From the NCBI RefSeq assembly GCF_902498195.1, contig NZ_CABVIY010000006.1, positions 248,001 to 312,000 of the forward strand: a stretch of DNA of 64,000 nt. Reading direction: 5' to 3'. This document shows, piece after piece, positions 52,802-63,136 of this stretch. The first letter of the stretch is position 1. Each line of letters opens with the position of its first letter. Origin of the DNA: Pseudomonas fluorescens. Its GTDB lineage: Bacteria > Pseudomonadota > Gammaproteobacteria > Pseudomonadales > Pseudomonadaceae. The translations under genes and the position numbers were made by a program. The notes beneath the pieces were generated by a model that was not told where the DNA came from, made no database searches, and saw only the letters and a program-made list of their open reading frames with translations.

Positions 52802-54133
52802 CTAAAATACCCCTGCCCTTTTCCATTCCAGATAGTGCGACACCATTGCTGCACCTAACTCGACAGCAGCTACGTCCAACACGGGAACCCCTTGGGCACT
52901 TAGCCGCTGATGCAGTTCGGCCCGTGCATTCAAGTAATCCACGGTGCCGCAATAGGCCAGTGCCTCGGGCAAGGTCTGTACCGGTGTTTCGCGCAAGTGG
53001 TCTAGCACCTCTTCGCGCAGGCTGGCGACCAGCACCCGATGCGGCTTGTTCAGGCGTTTGACGGCCATCAGCAGTTCCTCATCGTCCTCATCCCGCAAGT
53101 TGGTCACCAGCACCACCAGCGCCCGGCGTTTCTGTCGGGCCAGCAGTTGAGTGACGGCGCCTTGATAGTCGGCGCTGCGCTGGCAGCTCTGCAGGTCGTA
53201 TACCGTGTTGAGCAGGACGTTGAGTTGCCCGCTGCCTTTGATCGGGGCGAGGTAGCGCGGTGAGTCGCTGGCGAACGTGCACAGGCCGACCGCATCGCCC
53301 TGGCGCAGGGCGACATAGCTGAGCAACAGGCAGGCATTGAGTGCGTGATCGAAATGCGCCAGCTCACCGTCCTGGCTGCGCATGCGGCGGCCGCAGTCGA
53401 GCATGAACATGATGTGCTGGTCGCGTTCGTCCTGATACTCCCGGGCAATCGGCGTACGTTGGCGGGCGGTGGCTTTCCAGTCGATCTGGCGCAGGCTGTC
53501 GCCCTCGCGAAACTCGCGCAGTTGATGAAACTCCAGCCCTTGGCCACGGCGCTGACGCTGGCGGACGCCGAGCTGGCTGAGCCAGTTATCCACAGCCAGG
53601 AGTTGGCCGCCGTAAAGGTGGGCGAAGTCGGGAAACACACGCGTGTGGTCCGTCAGGCTCAGCAAGCGCTTGTCGGACCACAGGCCCAACGGACCTGGCA
53701 GATTGACTTCGCAGCGTTCGATAGTGAAGTGCCCGCGCTTGAGCGGACGCAGGCGATAACGGCTCAGGCTGCGCTGGCCGGGCTGCAACTGCACCGACAG
53801 CGGCAGGTTTTCGACACTCAGGCCGTCCGGCACATGATCGAAAAGTTGCACGTCCAGCGGCTGAGCGAAATCATGTTCAACTTCCAGCGCTACCTCACCC
53901 CAGCGACCCAGGGCCAGGCTGCCGGGCAGGCGCCGTTGCACACGGGGCGAGGGCAGGCGCTTGAGGCGCACGGCATCGAGCAGCGCGAGGGCCAGCAATG
54001 CCAGCAACAAGCCCCAGTTGATCCGCGACAGATACGCAGGCAGCGTCAACCCCAGCGCCTGCATGGCGCCCAACGCGATGCCGATGGCCAGCAGCGCGGC
54101 GAGCCAGAGCAGCAGCAGGCGGCTGGGTTTCAC
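52802..54133 (-). CDS. DUF58 domain protein (VWA-like)
   Basis: 443 residues: two N-terminal helices (about 5-60), a beta domain, and the DUF58 core GQGLEFHQLREFREGDSLRQIDWKATARQRTPIAREYQDERD followed by a VWA-like fold. The MIDAS position reads DCGRRM rather than DxSxS. Acts with MoxR AAA+ ATPases in membrane/periplasmic complex assembly. Last gene of a six-gene operon; the start overlaps the moxR stop by 4 bases. Matches PA4323. Confidence 0.88.
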   Translation of the reverse strand: MKPSRLLLLWLAALLAIGIALGAMQALGLTLPAYLSRINWGLLLALLALALLDAVRLKRLPSPRVQRRLPGSLALGRWGEVALEVEHDFAQPLDVQLFDHVPDGLSVENLPLSVQLQPGQRSLSRYRLRPLKRGHFTIERCEVNLPGPLGLWSDKRLLSLTDHTRVFPDFAHLYGGQLLAVDNWLSQLGVRQRQRRGQGLEFHQLREFREGDSLRQIDWKATARQRTPIAREYQDERDQHIMFMLDCGRRMRSQDGELAHFDHALNACLLLSYVALRQGDAVGLCTFASDSPRYLAPIKGSGQLNVLLNTVYDLQSCQRSADYQGAVTQLLARQKRRALVVLVTNLRDEDDEELLMAVKRLNKPHRVLVASLREEVLDHLRETPVQTLPEALAYCGTVDYLNARAELHQRLSAQGVPVLDVAAVELGAAMVSHYLEWKRAGVF

Positions 54134-55131
54134 AGGCGCGGCGCCGGCACTTGGTCGAGCAACTGCCGCAACACCTGATCCACCTCCAGCCCTTCGATGT
54201 CCAGTTCCGGCGCAATGCGCACGCGGTGACGCAACACCGCCAGGGCGCAGCCTTTTATGTCATCCGGAATCACGAACTCGCCACCGCGCAACAAGGCCCG
54301 CGCCCTTGCGCAGCGCACCAGCGCAATAGAGGCCCGGGGGCCCGCGCCCAGGGTCAGGCCCGGCCAGCTGCGGGTGGTGCGGGCCAGGCGCACGGCGTAG
54401 TCGAGCACCTGATCATCCAGTGGCAGGTCACTGGCGATGCGCTGCAAGGCCAGCACGTCCTTGGCCTGCAACACCGTACGCAGCGGCTGAACGTCGAGCA
54501 TGTCGGCGCGGGTCGAGCGACTCACCTGGCGCACCATGTCCAGCTCCTGCTCGGCGTCGGGGTAATCCATGCGCACCTTGAGCATGAAGCGATCCAGCTC
54601 GGCTTCCGGCAGCGGGTAGGTGCCTTCCTGTTCGATGGGGTTCTGCGTGGCCAGCACCATGAAGGGTTGCGCGATGGGCAAAGCGCGACCTTCAAGGGTC
54701 ACTTGCCGCTCCTGCATGGCTTCGAGCAACGCGGCCTGGGTTTTCGCCGGGGCACGGTTGATCTCGTCGGCCAGCAACAGGTTGGTGAACAGCGGGCCCT
54801 TGCGCAGTTTGAATTGCTCGGTCTGCAAGTCGTACACCGCATGCCCGGTGACGTCGCTGGGCATCAGGTCCGGGGTGAACTGGATGCGCGCGAATTCTCC
54901 ACCGAAACAGCGAGCCAGCGCGCGCACCAGCAAGGTCTTGCCCAGCCCCGGCACGCCTTCGAGCAACACGTGGCCACCGGCGATCAACGCCGTGAGCACG
55001 TCGTCGATCACGTTGTTCTGGCCGATCACGGCCTTTTGCAGTTCACCGCGTATCGCTTGAGCCAATTGGCTGGCGCGCTGGCGTTGCTGGGCGGCGTGAC
55101 TGGAGCCATCGGGCTCGATCGGTTCACTCAT
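54130..55131 (-). CDS. MoxR-family AAA+ ATPase
   Basis: 333 residues. Walker A GVPGLGKT, Walker B LLLADEIN, sensor ATQNPIEQEGTYPLPEAELDRF. A chaperone-like ATPase that works with VWA/DUF58 proteins. The start at 55131 overlaps the DUF4350 stop as ATGA. Matches PA4322. Confidence 0.93.
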   Translation of the reverse strand: MSEPIEPDGSSHAAQQRQRASQLAQAIRGELQKAVIGQNNVIDDVLTALIAGGHVLLEGVPGLGKTLLVRALARCFGGEFARIQFTPDLMPSDVTGHAVYDLQTEQFKLRKGPLFTNLLLADEINRAPAKTQAALLEAMQERQVTLEGRALPIAQPFMVLATQNPIEQEGTYPLPEAELDRFMLKVRMDYPDAEQELDMVRQVSRSTRADMLDVQPLRTVLQAKDVLALQRIASDLPLDDQVLDYAVRLARTTRSWPGLTLGAGPRASIALVRCARARALLRGGEFVIPDDIKGCALAVLRHRVRIAPELDIEGLEVDQVLRQLLDQVPAPRL

Positions 55132-56306
55132 AGGGCGTTCCTCAAGGTTTGCAGATGGGCAACCTGGCGACTGAATTCGGCGCTGGAAAGCCGCTGCCTG
55201 GGTCGTGGGCTCATGGCCTGGCTGATAGCGCGTGTGGGTTGGCCGCTCAGGCGTGCAAGCACCCACCATTGTTCGGCGACGTCGAGTTGGTCATAACCGG
55301 GATGACGATGGCGAGCGCGGCGCAGAATGTCTTGCTGCAGGGCTTGCAGCAGGGTGTGCTGACCGCTGCGGCGCAGCATGAAATCGGCACAGGCACGCAG
55401 GTGTTCCTGCAATTGCCGGCGCGCTTTCGGGGCGGGTGCCTGCATGGGCCCGTGGCGCACACCGACATGCCACAACCCCAGGCCGGCCAGGGCAATCAAG
55501 GCGACCAGTGCCTGGGGGAAATAGCGCAGCAACAACGTCCACAGGCTGTCGTGAACGGTGTCGTAGATCAGTGTCACGCGGGTGTCCGCCGTCAGGTACC
55601 ACAATAGCCAGGCGTTGTCGTACTGGTCGATGGCCGGGGTTTTCCACAGGTCGGCGTCGGTCACCACGATGATTGAACCGAGCCCGTGGTTGAGCTGCAT
55701 CATGTGCGTGGCCTTGCCGCTGTTGGCCCAGGCCTGGGCGAGGTTTTTCGGGTCTTCGAGATGGAACGCCGTATCGAAGCTGGCGTAGGCCGGTGCGTCT
55801 TCGTTTTCCAGGTACAGCTTGGTCAGTGTCGGGTAGGGGTCGGTGCCGTTGCCTTTTTCGGGTTCGGGCGGCGGGTCCTTGAGGTCTTTGCTCAGGGATT
55901 GGTGCAGTTGCACCCGGTCCAGCAACCGGTCGTTGCTCTGCCCGGTCTTCTCATCCCACAAGGATTGAGCGACGAACAAAAGACGCCCGCCCGCCCGGGT
56001 CCAGTTCATCAGTTGATCGATCTGCCGGGGCGTCATGTTGTAGCGGTCCCCGAGCAGCAACAGACTGTGCTGGTGCGGTTCCAGGCTGGGCAGGACGTCG
56101 AGGCTGTTGGCATGGCTGACGGCCAGGCCCTGGGCGCCCAGGAAATGTTCGGCGGCCAGGTAAGGATTGGCCTGGGCTTCGGGCGAGGGACCGTGATCGA
56201 TTTCAGCCGGGTAGGGCGTGGCCTTGAAGTACAGATAGACACTCAGTGCCGCGAGCAGCACGGCGATCAGACCGCCAGCCATCACCGTCCAGGCGCGCCG
56301 GTTCAA
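55128..56306 (-). CDS. DUF4350 domain protein
   Basis: 392 residues. An N-terminal helix (about 8-27) is followed by a periplasmic DUF4350 domain of GATase-like fold (LLLLGDRYNMTPRQIDQLMNWTRAGGRLLFV), a second helix (about 265-285, ALVALIALAGLGLWHV) and a cytoplasmic helical tail. Member of the MoxR/DUF58 operon; overlaps by 4 bases with both neighbours. Role unknown. Confidence 0.88.
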   Translation of the reverse strand: MNRRAWTVMAGGLIAVLLAALSVYLYFKATPYPAEIDHGPSPEAQANPYLAAEHFLGAQGLAVSHANSLDVLPSLEPHQHSLLLLGDRYNMTPRQIDQLMNWTRAGGRLLFVAQSLWDEKTGQSNDRLLDRVQLHQSLSKDLKDPPPEPEKGNGTDPYPTLTKLYLENEDAPAYASFDTAFHLEDPKNLAQAWANSGKATHMMQLNHGLGSIIVVTDADLWKTPAIDQYDNAWLLWYLTADTRVTLIYDTVHDSLWTLLLRYFPQALVALIALAGLGLWHVGVRHGPMQAPAPKARRQLQEHLRACADFMLRRSGQHTLLQALQQDILRRARHRHPGYDQLDVAEQWWVLARLSGQPTRAISQAMSPRPRQRLSSAEFSRQVAHLQTLRNAL

Positions 56307-57847
56307 CGGCTGGCTCCCGGCCCGAACAAGGCCCGCCAGCCGTCACACAGTTCCTGTTGCAAATGGGCCGGGGGCAAGCGATGTCCGTAGGCCATGTTCT
56401 GCCAGTGACGGGTCAGGTTCTGGCTGAAATCCAGCAGGGCCGGTTGTTGCAATCGCTCGATGCGCGCCAGTACCTGGCCTTCGGTGTCGGCGGCTTTCAG
56501 CGCCATGCCGAAGTCGTGCAACAAGTGACTGAGGAGGGCGCGATAGAGCAAACCCAGTGCTTCGCGAGGCTGGGTTTGCCAGAGGCTTTCGGCGCTGGCG
56601 GCGATATCGACGGGCAAGGTGTCGCGGTCAAGGTCCAGGCCGAATGCCTGTTGTGGCGTGCGCCGCACGGTTTTATTGCCAGGGCTCGGGCGACGGCTGA
56701 CGAAGGCCTGCAGCCAGTCGCGGTAACGCCAGATCAACAGGCCGATGGCCGCGATCACGGCCCCCCAGAGCGCGGCCTCGATCAAAGTGGCCAGGGCGCC
56801 GAAGCGCTGGCTGTCAAACAGTTCGAACAGTGCCTTGAGCCATTGCGGTATCTCGCTATCGCCCGAAGCCTTGGCGGGCGCGGTGTCCTCGCCGAATCGG
56901 TAGCGGGTGACCGTTTCCTTGTTCTTGAACGGTGGCTGATCGAGGATCGACCTGATGCTGTCGCGGGACGCCTGGCTGCTCAGGGGTTGTTCCAGCAGGC
57001 GCGGGCTGTCGGGTGCAATGCCCGGATCAGCGGCCCAGACGCTTTGCGTCGTCGGCAACAACACACTCACCGCCAGCAATAGCGCGACGGCCGTACTGCC
57101 CAGACGCTGGCGCAGCCGACGAAACACCAGCTCGATGTCCCAGGCCTCCAGCACCGTGCGTCGGTTCAGATAAAGGCTGAAGCCGCAGGCGACGTAGATC
57201 GGCTCCCACATCACCAGCACCAGGACGTAAAAGGCGTTAGTCAGGTGTTCCAGCCAGCGCCAGTTTTGCGTGGTGGCGCTGATCAACGACTGCCAGCTCC
57301 AGTCGAGGGCCACGTGTGGCGGCAGGAGCCAGTAGAACAGCACCATCAGACCGATCCACAGGGCGGACTCCAGGTGCACGCCGATCAACGTCAGCCATCG
57401 CGACGCGCTGGCGTCGCGCTGCAACAACACCTGCAACCGCTGTTGTCGCGCTTCACCGCTCAGGCTTTCGAGCTGTACCACCGGCAGCAGAAAGCTGCGA
57501 CTCAGGCTCAGCCGGCGCCAGGTCAGGCTGGCCAGCAGTTGTGGCTTGAGCAGCCGCGGCCACTGGCGAAGCGCTTGTTTGAGCGTGGGCGTTTCCCCGA
57601 ACATGGCCTTGGACAGGATGTACAAGGGCAGGCGTTCGAAGGCCGGTTTCAGCCACCAGAAGATGAACACCGCGAGGGAAGGCGACTCCCATAGCCCCCA
57701 GCTCAACAAGGCAAAAACCGGCAAGGTGACCATGGCCCAACTGGTCATCAGCAGGCGCCGATGGCGTTGGCTCAATAAGACCCCCAGGTCCATGGCTTCC
57801 CAGGTGGGGCGTGGGCGGATGACCACCGTGGCGTCACTCAGGCGCAT
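56303..57847 (-). CDS. DUF4129 domain membrane protein
   Basis: 514 residues: several N-terminal helices, a periplasmic loop, a helix near 355-375, and a C-terminal DUF4129 domain (ALGLLYRALLSHLLHDFGMALKAADTEGQVLARI). The start at 57847 (MRLSDATVV) overlaps the SpoIIM-like stop by 14 bases. Part of the DUF58/MoxR system. Confidence 0.87.
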   Translation of the reverse strand: MRLSDATVVIRPRPTWEAMDLGVLLSQRHRRLLMTSWAMVTLPVFALLSWGLWESPSLAVFIFWWLKPAFERLPLYILSKAMFGETPTLKQALRQWPRLLKPQLLASLTWRRLSLSRSFLLPVVQLESLSGEARQQRLQVLLQRDASASRWLTLIGVHLESALWIGLMVLFYWLLPPHVALDWSWQSLISATTQNWRWLEHLTNAFYVLVLVMWEPIYVACGFSLYLNRRTVLEAWDIELVFRRLRQRLGSTAVALLLAVSVLLPTTQSVWAADPGIAPDSPRLLEQPLSSQASRDSIRSILDQPPFKNKETVTRYRFGEDTAPAKASGDSEIPQWLKALFELFDSQRFGALATLIEAALWGAVIAAIGLLIWRYRDWLQAFVSRRPSPGNKTVRRTPQQAFGLDLDRDTLPVDIAASAESLWQTQPREALGLLYRALLSHLLHDFGMALKAADTEGQVLARIERLQQPALLDFSQNLTRHWQNMAYGHRLPPAHLQQELCDGWRALFGPGASR

Positions 57848-58811
57848 GGCGGACCCGTCCGGCAAACAGCAGATAAATCGCGACCGACAGCCAGAGTGCC
57901 GCTCCGACCAGGTACTTGGTCATGGGTGTCGGTGCGGTCATCGACGACCAGTAAGCTTCGATAAACGCCGCAATCAGTAGAAACAACATGACCCCGCAAA
58001 TCAGCAGCACGCTCTTGCGCGCCGCCAGGCGCAAGGCTTCGGCACGGGCCTGGCGTCCGGGTGCAATCAACGCCCAGCCCAGTTGCAGGCCGGCCGCTCC
58101 CGCCAGGGCAATGGCGGTCAATTCGAACGCGCCATGACCGATCACGAAAGACCAGAAGGTTTGTCCGTAGCCGATCGTCGTCAGGTGCCCGGCGACCGCG
58201 CCGATGGTCATGCCATTGAAGAACAGGAAAAACGCACTGCCCAGGCCAAACAGCAAACCGCTGGCGAAGGTCTGAAAGGCGATCCCGATGTTATGCATGA
58301 TGTAGTAGCCGAACATCACCCAGTCTTCGCTGGCGGCCCGTTCTGCCGAGCGCCCGAGGTGACCGGCGACGGGGTCGTACATGCTTTGCATTTCGCTGAC
58401 CTGCTCGGCCGGGATCAGGTTGTAGACCAGGTCCGGAAACAAATAGACCAACAGCGCGATGCCGAACAGGCTGCCGTAGAACATCAGGCTGGCGACCAGC
58501 ACGAAACGCCACTGCTCACGCACCAGCCGGGGGAAATCCGCAAGGATGAACGCCAGCGCCTGGGCGCCCAGCCGGCTGCGATGACGATACAGTTGTTGAT
58601 GCCCACGCAGGACTTGTTGCTGCAACGAGTCGACCAGAAAGCTGCTGTAGCCGCGTTCCCGAGCCAGCGCGAGGTGTTGGCAGATGCGCCGATAATCACC
58701 GGGAAAACTGTCGCCCCCCGGCGCACTGCGGTTGCGCTCCAACTGGTCCAGCAGGAGGGAGAACTGCTCCCATTCGGCCATGTGCCGGTGTTCGAAAAGA
58801 CTTTGCTTCAT
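57834..58811 (-). CDS. SpoIIM/DUF95-family membrane protein
   Basis: 325 residues: a cytoplasmic N-terminal helical part, then about five helices with the family motif FFLFFNGMTIGAVAGHL and GHGAFELTAIALAGAAGLQLG. Despite the name it has no link to sporulation here; in Gram-negatives this family travels with MoxR/DUF58 and RDD genes. The start overlaps the RDD stop by 4 bases. Confidence 0.9.
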   Translation of the reverse strand: MKQSLFEHRHMAEWEQFSLLLDQLERNRSAPGGDSFPGDYRRICQHLALARERGYSSFLVDSLQQQVLRGHQQLYRHRSRLGAQALAFILADFPRLVREQWRFVLVASLMFYGSLFGIALLVYLFPDLVYNLIPAEQVSEMQSMYDPVAGHLGRSAERAASEDWVMFGYYIMHNIGIAFQTFASGLLFGLGSAFFLFFNGMTIGAVAGHLTTIGYGQTFWSFVIGHGAFELTAIALAGAAGLQLGWALIAPGRQARAEALRLAARKSVLLICGVMLFLLIAAFIEAYWSSMTAPTPMTKYLVGAALWLSVAIYLLFAGRVRHAPE

Positions 58812-59533
58812 GCCGGCCCCAGCAGGCCGCGGGCGATGCCATTGAGTTCGGCTACGGCCCGTGACGCTGGAACCTGCAACGGCTGCGCGAGGATCGCTGC
58901 CAGTTCGTTGACCCTGGCATCGGACAATTCAGCCTGGCGTTCGGCGAACCCGAGGATTGCGCGTTGCTCGGTCAGTGTCAGGGCGAACGCCGGGCGACAG
59001 GGCTGGGCGGGCGGGAGTTGCGGGCGGGTCAGTGGCTGTTCTCGGTGAATCACCAGCGTCCCGGCGGCAATGTCGCCCAGGCGCTTGAAGCCCGGGTGTT
59101 GCAGGCAGCTGATGGCCCCGAGGAAGTAACCGAATGGCAGCAAGTCGACAACGCGCAAGAGATTGCGCAACAACGACGCGGACCAGCCAATGGGGGTGCC
59201 GTCGTCGTGCACCACGCGCAGGCCCATCCATTGCTTGCCCGGTGAACGGCCCTGGTTGAGGACTTCGAACAGCACCATGTACCACCAGCTCACGCCGAAG
59301 ATCAGCAGCGAACCGAGCCCCGCGCCGAGTTTGCCGAGCATCGCCAGGACAATGAACAGCAGGCCGAGGATCAAGCCGCGCAACGCCAGGTCGATGGCGA
59401 ACGCCATGGCACGAACCATCAGCCCCGCCGGGCGCAGGGGCAAATCGATGCCTTCCGGCGTTTCGACCTGATACCGCGTATCCAGTGGCGGGAGCAGCGG
59501 CGCATTCCTTGGCAGTGCTGTGGTCTCGAGCAT
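58808..59533 (-). CDS. RDD-family membrane protein
   Basis: 241 residues. RDD signature region RAMAFAIDLALRGLILGLL and the typical GRSPGKQWMGLRVV motif, with about four helices and a cytoplasmic tail. The ATG at 59533 has AGGT seven bases upstream. First gene of the six-gene operon RDD, SpoIIM, DUF4129, DUF4350, MoxR, DUF58, all with overlapping ends. Confidence 0.9.
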   Translation of the reverse strand: MLETTALPRNAPLLPPLDTRYQVETPEGIDLPLRPAGLMVRAMAFAIDLALRGLILGLLFIVLAMLGKLGAGLGSLLIFGVSWWYMVLFEVLNQGRSPGKQWMGLRVVHDDGTPIGWSASLLRNLLRVVDLLPFGYFLGAISCLQHPGFKRLGDIAAGTLVIHREQPLTRPQLPPAQPCRPAFALTLTEQRAILGFAERQAELSDARVNELAAILAQPLQVPASRAVAELNGIARGLLGPA

Positions 59534-59718
59534 GGGCAACCTGATGATGTGGCCTGATCGGGATTGTCTCGTTACCCGATGCTAGCAGCCTCGTCGGGGA
59601 AAACGACATCACTATGTTTTGCACGGTGACAAGGCACAGGTGGTTGAATGACAAGATTGCTGGCCGGAGCAGGACATGAACGCCTAGACTTCGCCGATCT
59701 ACTGTTCAGGATTAGCCC

Positions 59719-61149
59719 GTGACCTCCATCTTCTGGTACGACTATGAAACGACGGGCATCAATCCCCGTTGCGATCGCCCACTGCAAATGGCGGGCCTGC
59801 GTACTGACTTCGATCTCAATGAAATAGACGAACCGGTCAACCTCTATTGCCAGCCCAGTGACGACATCCTGCCGCACCCGGCGGCCTGTGCGATCACCGG
59901 CATTACACCCGGCCGCTTGTCCGCGCAAGGCCTGAGCGAAGCCGACTTCATGACCCGGGTGCATGCCCAACTGGCCGCCCCTGGCACCTGTGGCGCGGGT
60001 TACAACACCTTGCGTTTCGACGACGAGATGACCCGTTACAGCCTGTACCGCAATTTTTTCGACCCCTATGCGCGGGAATGGCAAGGCGGCAACAGTCGCT
60101 GGGATCTGATCGATGTGGTGCGTGCCGCGTATGCCTTGCGGCCTGACGGAATCGTCTGGCCAACGGACGACGAGGGGCGGGTAACCCTCAAGCTCGAACG
60201 CCTGACGGCCGCCAACGGTATCGATCACGGCAACGCCCACGAAGCCTTGTCGGACGTTCGGGCCACCATCGCCCTGGCGCGCTTGATCCGCGAGAAGCAG
60301 CCGAAGCTGTATGACTGGCTGTTCAAGCTGCGCAGCAAACAAAAGGTGCTGGACCAGATTCGCCTGCTGCAACCGATGGTGCACGTGTCCGGGCGTTTTT
60401 CAGCGGCGCGCAACTACATCGGCGTGGTATTGCCCCTGGCGTGGCACCCGCGCAACAAGAACGCATTGATTGTCTGCGACCTGCACCTGGATCCCCAGGG
60501 CTTGCTGGATCTGGATGCCGAAACCCTGCGTCAGCGCCTGTACACCCGCCGCGATGATTTGGCCGAGGGGGAGTTGCCGGTTCCGCTCAAGCTCATTCAT
60601 ATCAATAAATGCCCGGTGGTGGCGCCGATGTCGGTACTTCGCCCGCAGGATCAGCAGCGCCTGGGGCTGGATATGGCCCTGTATCAGCAGCGCGCACTGC
60701 GGCTAAGTGACGCGCAGCAAGTCTGGCAAGATAAAGTTGCGGGGGTGTATGCCCGCGAGGAATTTTCCTCCAGCCAGGATCCGGAACAACAGTTATACGA
60801 CGGTTTCATCGGGGACCGGGATCGGCGGTTATGCGAACAAGTCCGCACGATCGATCCGGTTAAATTGGCCCAAGAGCAATGGCCTTTCGATGATGAACGT
60901 TTACCTGAATTATTGTTTCGATATCGCGCACGTAACTTTCCCGATACGTTGAGTTTCGAAGAGCAAGAACGCTGGCAGGTATTTTGTCAGCAACGCTTGT
61001 CAGACCCTGAATGGGGAGCTCCCAATACCCTGGAAAGTTTTGCAGAGGCCACAGCCCAATTGATTCTTACTGCGACACCCTTTCAGCAAGAGGTGCTCAA
61101 TGAATGGCAGGAATATGTTTTAGGGTTACGCAAACGTTTGAATCTTTGA
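59719..61149 (+). CDS. sbcB: Exodeoxyribonuclease I
   Basis: 476 residues. 3'-5' single-strand exonuclease of the DEDDh class: motif I FWYDYETTG, motif II YNTLRFDDEM, motif III HGNAHEALSDVRAT with the catalytic His, then SH3-like and helical domains. GTG start with AGGA upstream. Acts in recombination and mismatch repair. The last 450 bases are more AT-rich than the first part. Convergent with mvaT across a shared terminator. Confidence 0.95.
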   Translation: MTSIFWYDYETTGINPRCDRPLQMAGLRTDFDLNEIDEPVNLYCQPSDDILPHPAACAITGITPGRLSAQGLSEADFMTRVHAQLAAPGTCGAGYNTLRFDDEMTRYSLYRNFFDPYAREWQGGNSRWDLIDVVRAAYALRPDGIVWPTDDEGRVTLKLERLTAANGIDHGNAHEALSDVRATIALARLIREKQPKLYDWLFKLRSKQKVLDQIRLLQPMVHVSGRFSAARNYIGVVLPLAWHPRNKNALIVCDLHLDPQGLLDLDAETLRQRLYTRRDDLAEGELPVPLKLIHINKCPVVAPMSVLRPQDQQRLGLDMALYQQRALRLSDAQQVWQDKVAGVYAREEFSSSQDPEQQLYDGFIGDRDRRLCEQVRTIDPVKLAQEQWPFDDERLPELLFRYRARNFPDTLSFEEQERWQVFCQQRLSDPEWGAPNTLESFAEATAQLILTATPFQQEVLNEWQEYVLGLRKRLNL

Positions 61150-61182
61150 CAACGAAAAAATACCGGGCTGAACGCCGGGCAT

Positions 61183-61217
61183 AAAAAAACGCCAGCATTT
61201 TGCTGGCGTTTTTTTTG
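61183..61217. terminator. Bidirectional terminator between sbcB and mvaT
   Basis: Stem AACGCCAGCA/TGCTGGCGTT with a 3-base loop and A and T runs on both sides. Confidence 0.92.
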
Positions 61218-61248
61218 ACGCTGATCTTTCAGCGACAAGTACGGCGGC

Positions 61249-61626
61249 TTAGCCCAGCAGGGTAGCCCAGCCTTCAACCACGTCACCGCCCCACTTGGCT
61301 TTCCACTCTTTCAGAGTCTTGTGGTTGCCACCTTTGGTTTCGATGACTTCGCCGTTGTGCGGGTTTTTGTATTGTTTAACTTTGCGAGCACGCTTGGTGC
61401 CGGTAGTTTTTACTGCGCCGCCGCGTGGAGCCTTGGTTTTGGATTCCGGATCCAACAAAGCGATGATGTCACGCAGGGACTTGGAGTATTCGCCCATCAG
61501 GGTGCGCAGTTTGCCTTCGAATTCCAGCTCGGTTTGCAGTTTGTCGTCTTGGGACAGGTTCTTCAAACGGGCTTGCAGCTCTTTGATAGCTTCTTCTGTG
61601 GCGCGATATTCGTTGATCAAGGACAT
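61249..61626 (-). CDS. mvaT: MvaT, H-NS-family nucleoid protein
   Basis: 125 residues. N-terminal coiled-coil oligomerisation region (MSLINEYRATEEAIKELQARLKNLSQD) and C-terminal DNA-binding domain with the AT-hook-like KQYKNPHNGEVIETKGGNHKTLKEWK. Binds AT-rich DNA and silences acquired genes, quorum-sensing and biofilm genes. Start MSLINEY at 61626 is the family start. AT-rich DNA directly upstream may allow autoregulation. Order sbcB-mvaT-purU as PA4316-PA4314. Confidence 0.96.
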   Translation of the reverse strand: MSLINEYRATEEAIKELQARLKNLSQDDKLQTELEFEGKLRTLMGEYSKSLRDIIALLDPESKTKAPRGGAVKTTGTKRARKVKQYKNPHNGEVIETKGGNHKTLKEWKAKWGGDVVEGWATLLG

Positions 61627-61963
61627 GATTACTACCTTATGTAGGAAGCGGGATGGCAGGGGACAGTGCGGCAATAATAGTCAGGGTGTTTCATCAAGTA
61701 AACATTAAAGCGGGGTTTATTTAATTTAATGCGATGAATTCGACAGACATTGGATCAACAGTTAAATAGTTCGAAGCGGCCGCGACAGATATTCACACTA
61801 GACCGCGCAAAGATAGCAAACAACAGTGCCAGGGTACGGACCAGGGCCTTGGGCAGCCCCCTCGTCGCTGACCGTCGGGCAAGGCACTACGTGATCAATA
61901 CTGCAGTTTTGCTGCGTAATCGCTAGAATGGCGGCCTTTGCGAAGTTCTGGAGTTTCCCCCTA
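61627..61963. other. Divergent mvaT-purU regulatory region
   Basis: 337 bases, AT-rich on the mvaT side (61690-61760). A -10-like TAGAAT (61924-61929) lies 34 bases before purU. No supported gene. Confidence 0.4.
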
Positions 61964-62812
<849 letters not shown>

Positions 62813-62837
62813 CGCCAGCACGACACAGTTGAAAATC

Positions 62838-62872
62838 GAAGGGCCTGGGCGTTCAATCGCTGCAGGCCCTTC
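62838..62872 (+). terminator. Hairpin after purU
   Basis: Perfect 10-bp stem GAAGGGCCTG/CAGGCCCTTC with a 15-base loop, no strong T run; probably terminates or attenuates purU transcription. Confidence 0.6.
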
Positions 62873-62898
62873 GCCATTTCTGCACTGAGGACATCACC

Positions 62899-63075
62899 AT
62901 GGCCGATCCACTGGACAAAGCCACTTCCAAGGCTCCCGCCACATTGGGCGAGGGTTGCTTGAGCCGGTATGACCCCGATGACATGAGTCCGGAAGATGGC
63001 ACGGACTTTCCCGGTGCGGCCGAGCTGTGGGAACAGTTGCAGGACAAGTCCGACGATAAGGCCGATGAAGGGTGA
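62899..63075 (+). CDS. Small acidic hypothetical protein
   Basis: 58 residues (MADPLDKATSKAPATLGEGCLSRYDPDDM...), strongly acidic with one Cys and no hydrophobic segment. GAGG lies eight bases upstream of ATG. Located directly after purU as small acidic proteins are in relatives (PA4313 position, uncertain). No known domain. Confidence 0.65.
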   Translation: MADPLDKATSKAPATLGEGCLSRYDPDDMSPEDGTDFPGAAELWEQLQDKSDDKADEG

Positions 63076-63136
63076 AAAGATCGCAGCCTGCAGGGTTCGC
63101 ATCTCCCTGTAGGCGCTGCCGCAGGCTGCGATCTTT
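63076..63136. repeat. Degenerate REP-like element, GCTGCCGCAGGCTGC family
   Basis: AAAGATCGCAGCCTGC at the left and GCAGGCTGCGATCTTT at the right, with a short, partly deleted centre. The right edge touches the stop codon of the flippase-like gene. Confidence 0.75.

Noticed and set aside
57834..58811. SpoIIM annotation taken as a sign of sporulation
   Set aside because: Gene context is MoxR/DUF58/RDD in a Pseudomonas; the family name is historical and no other sporulation gene is present.
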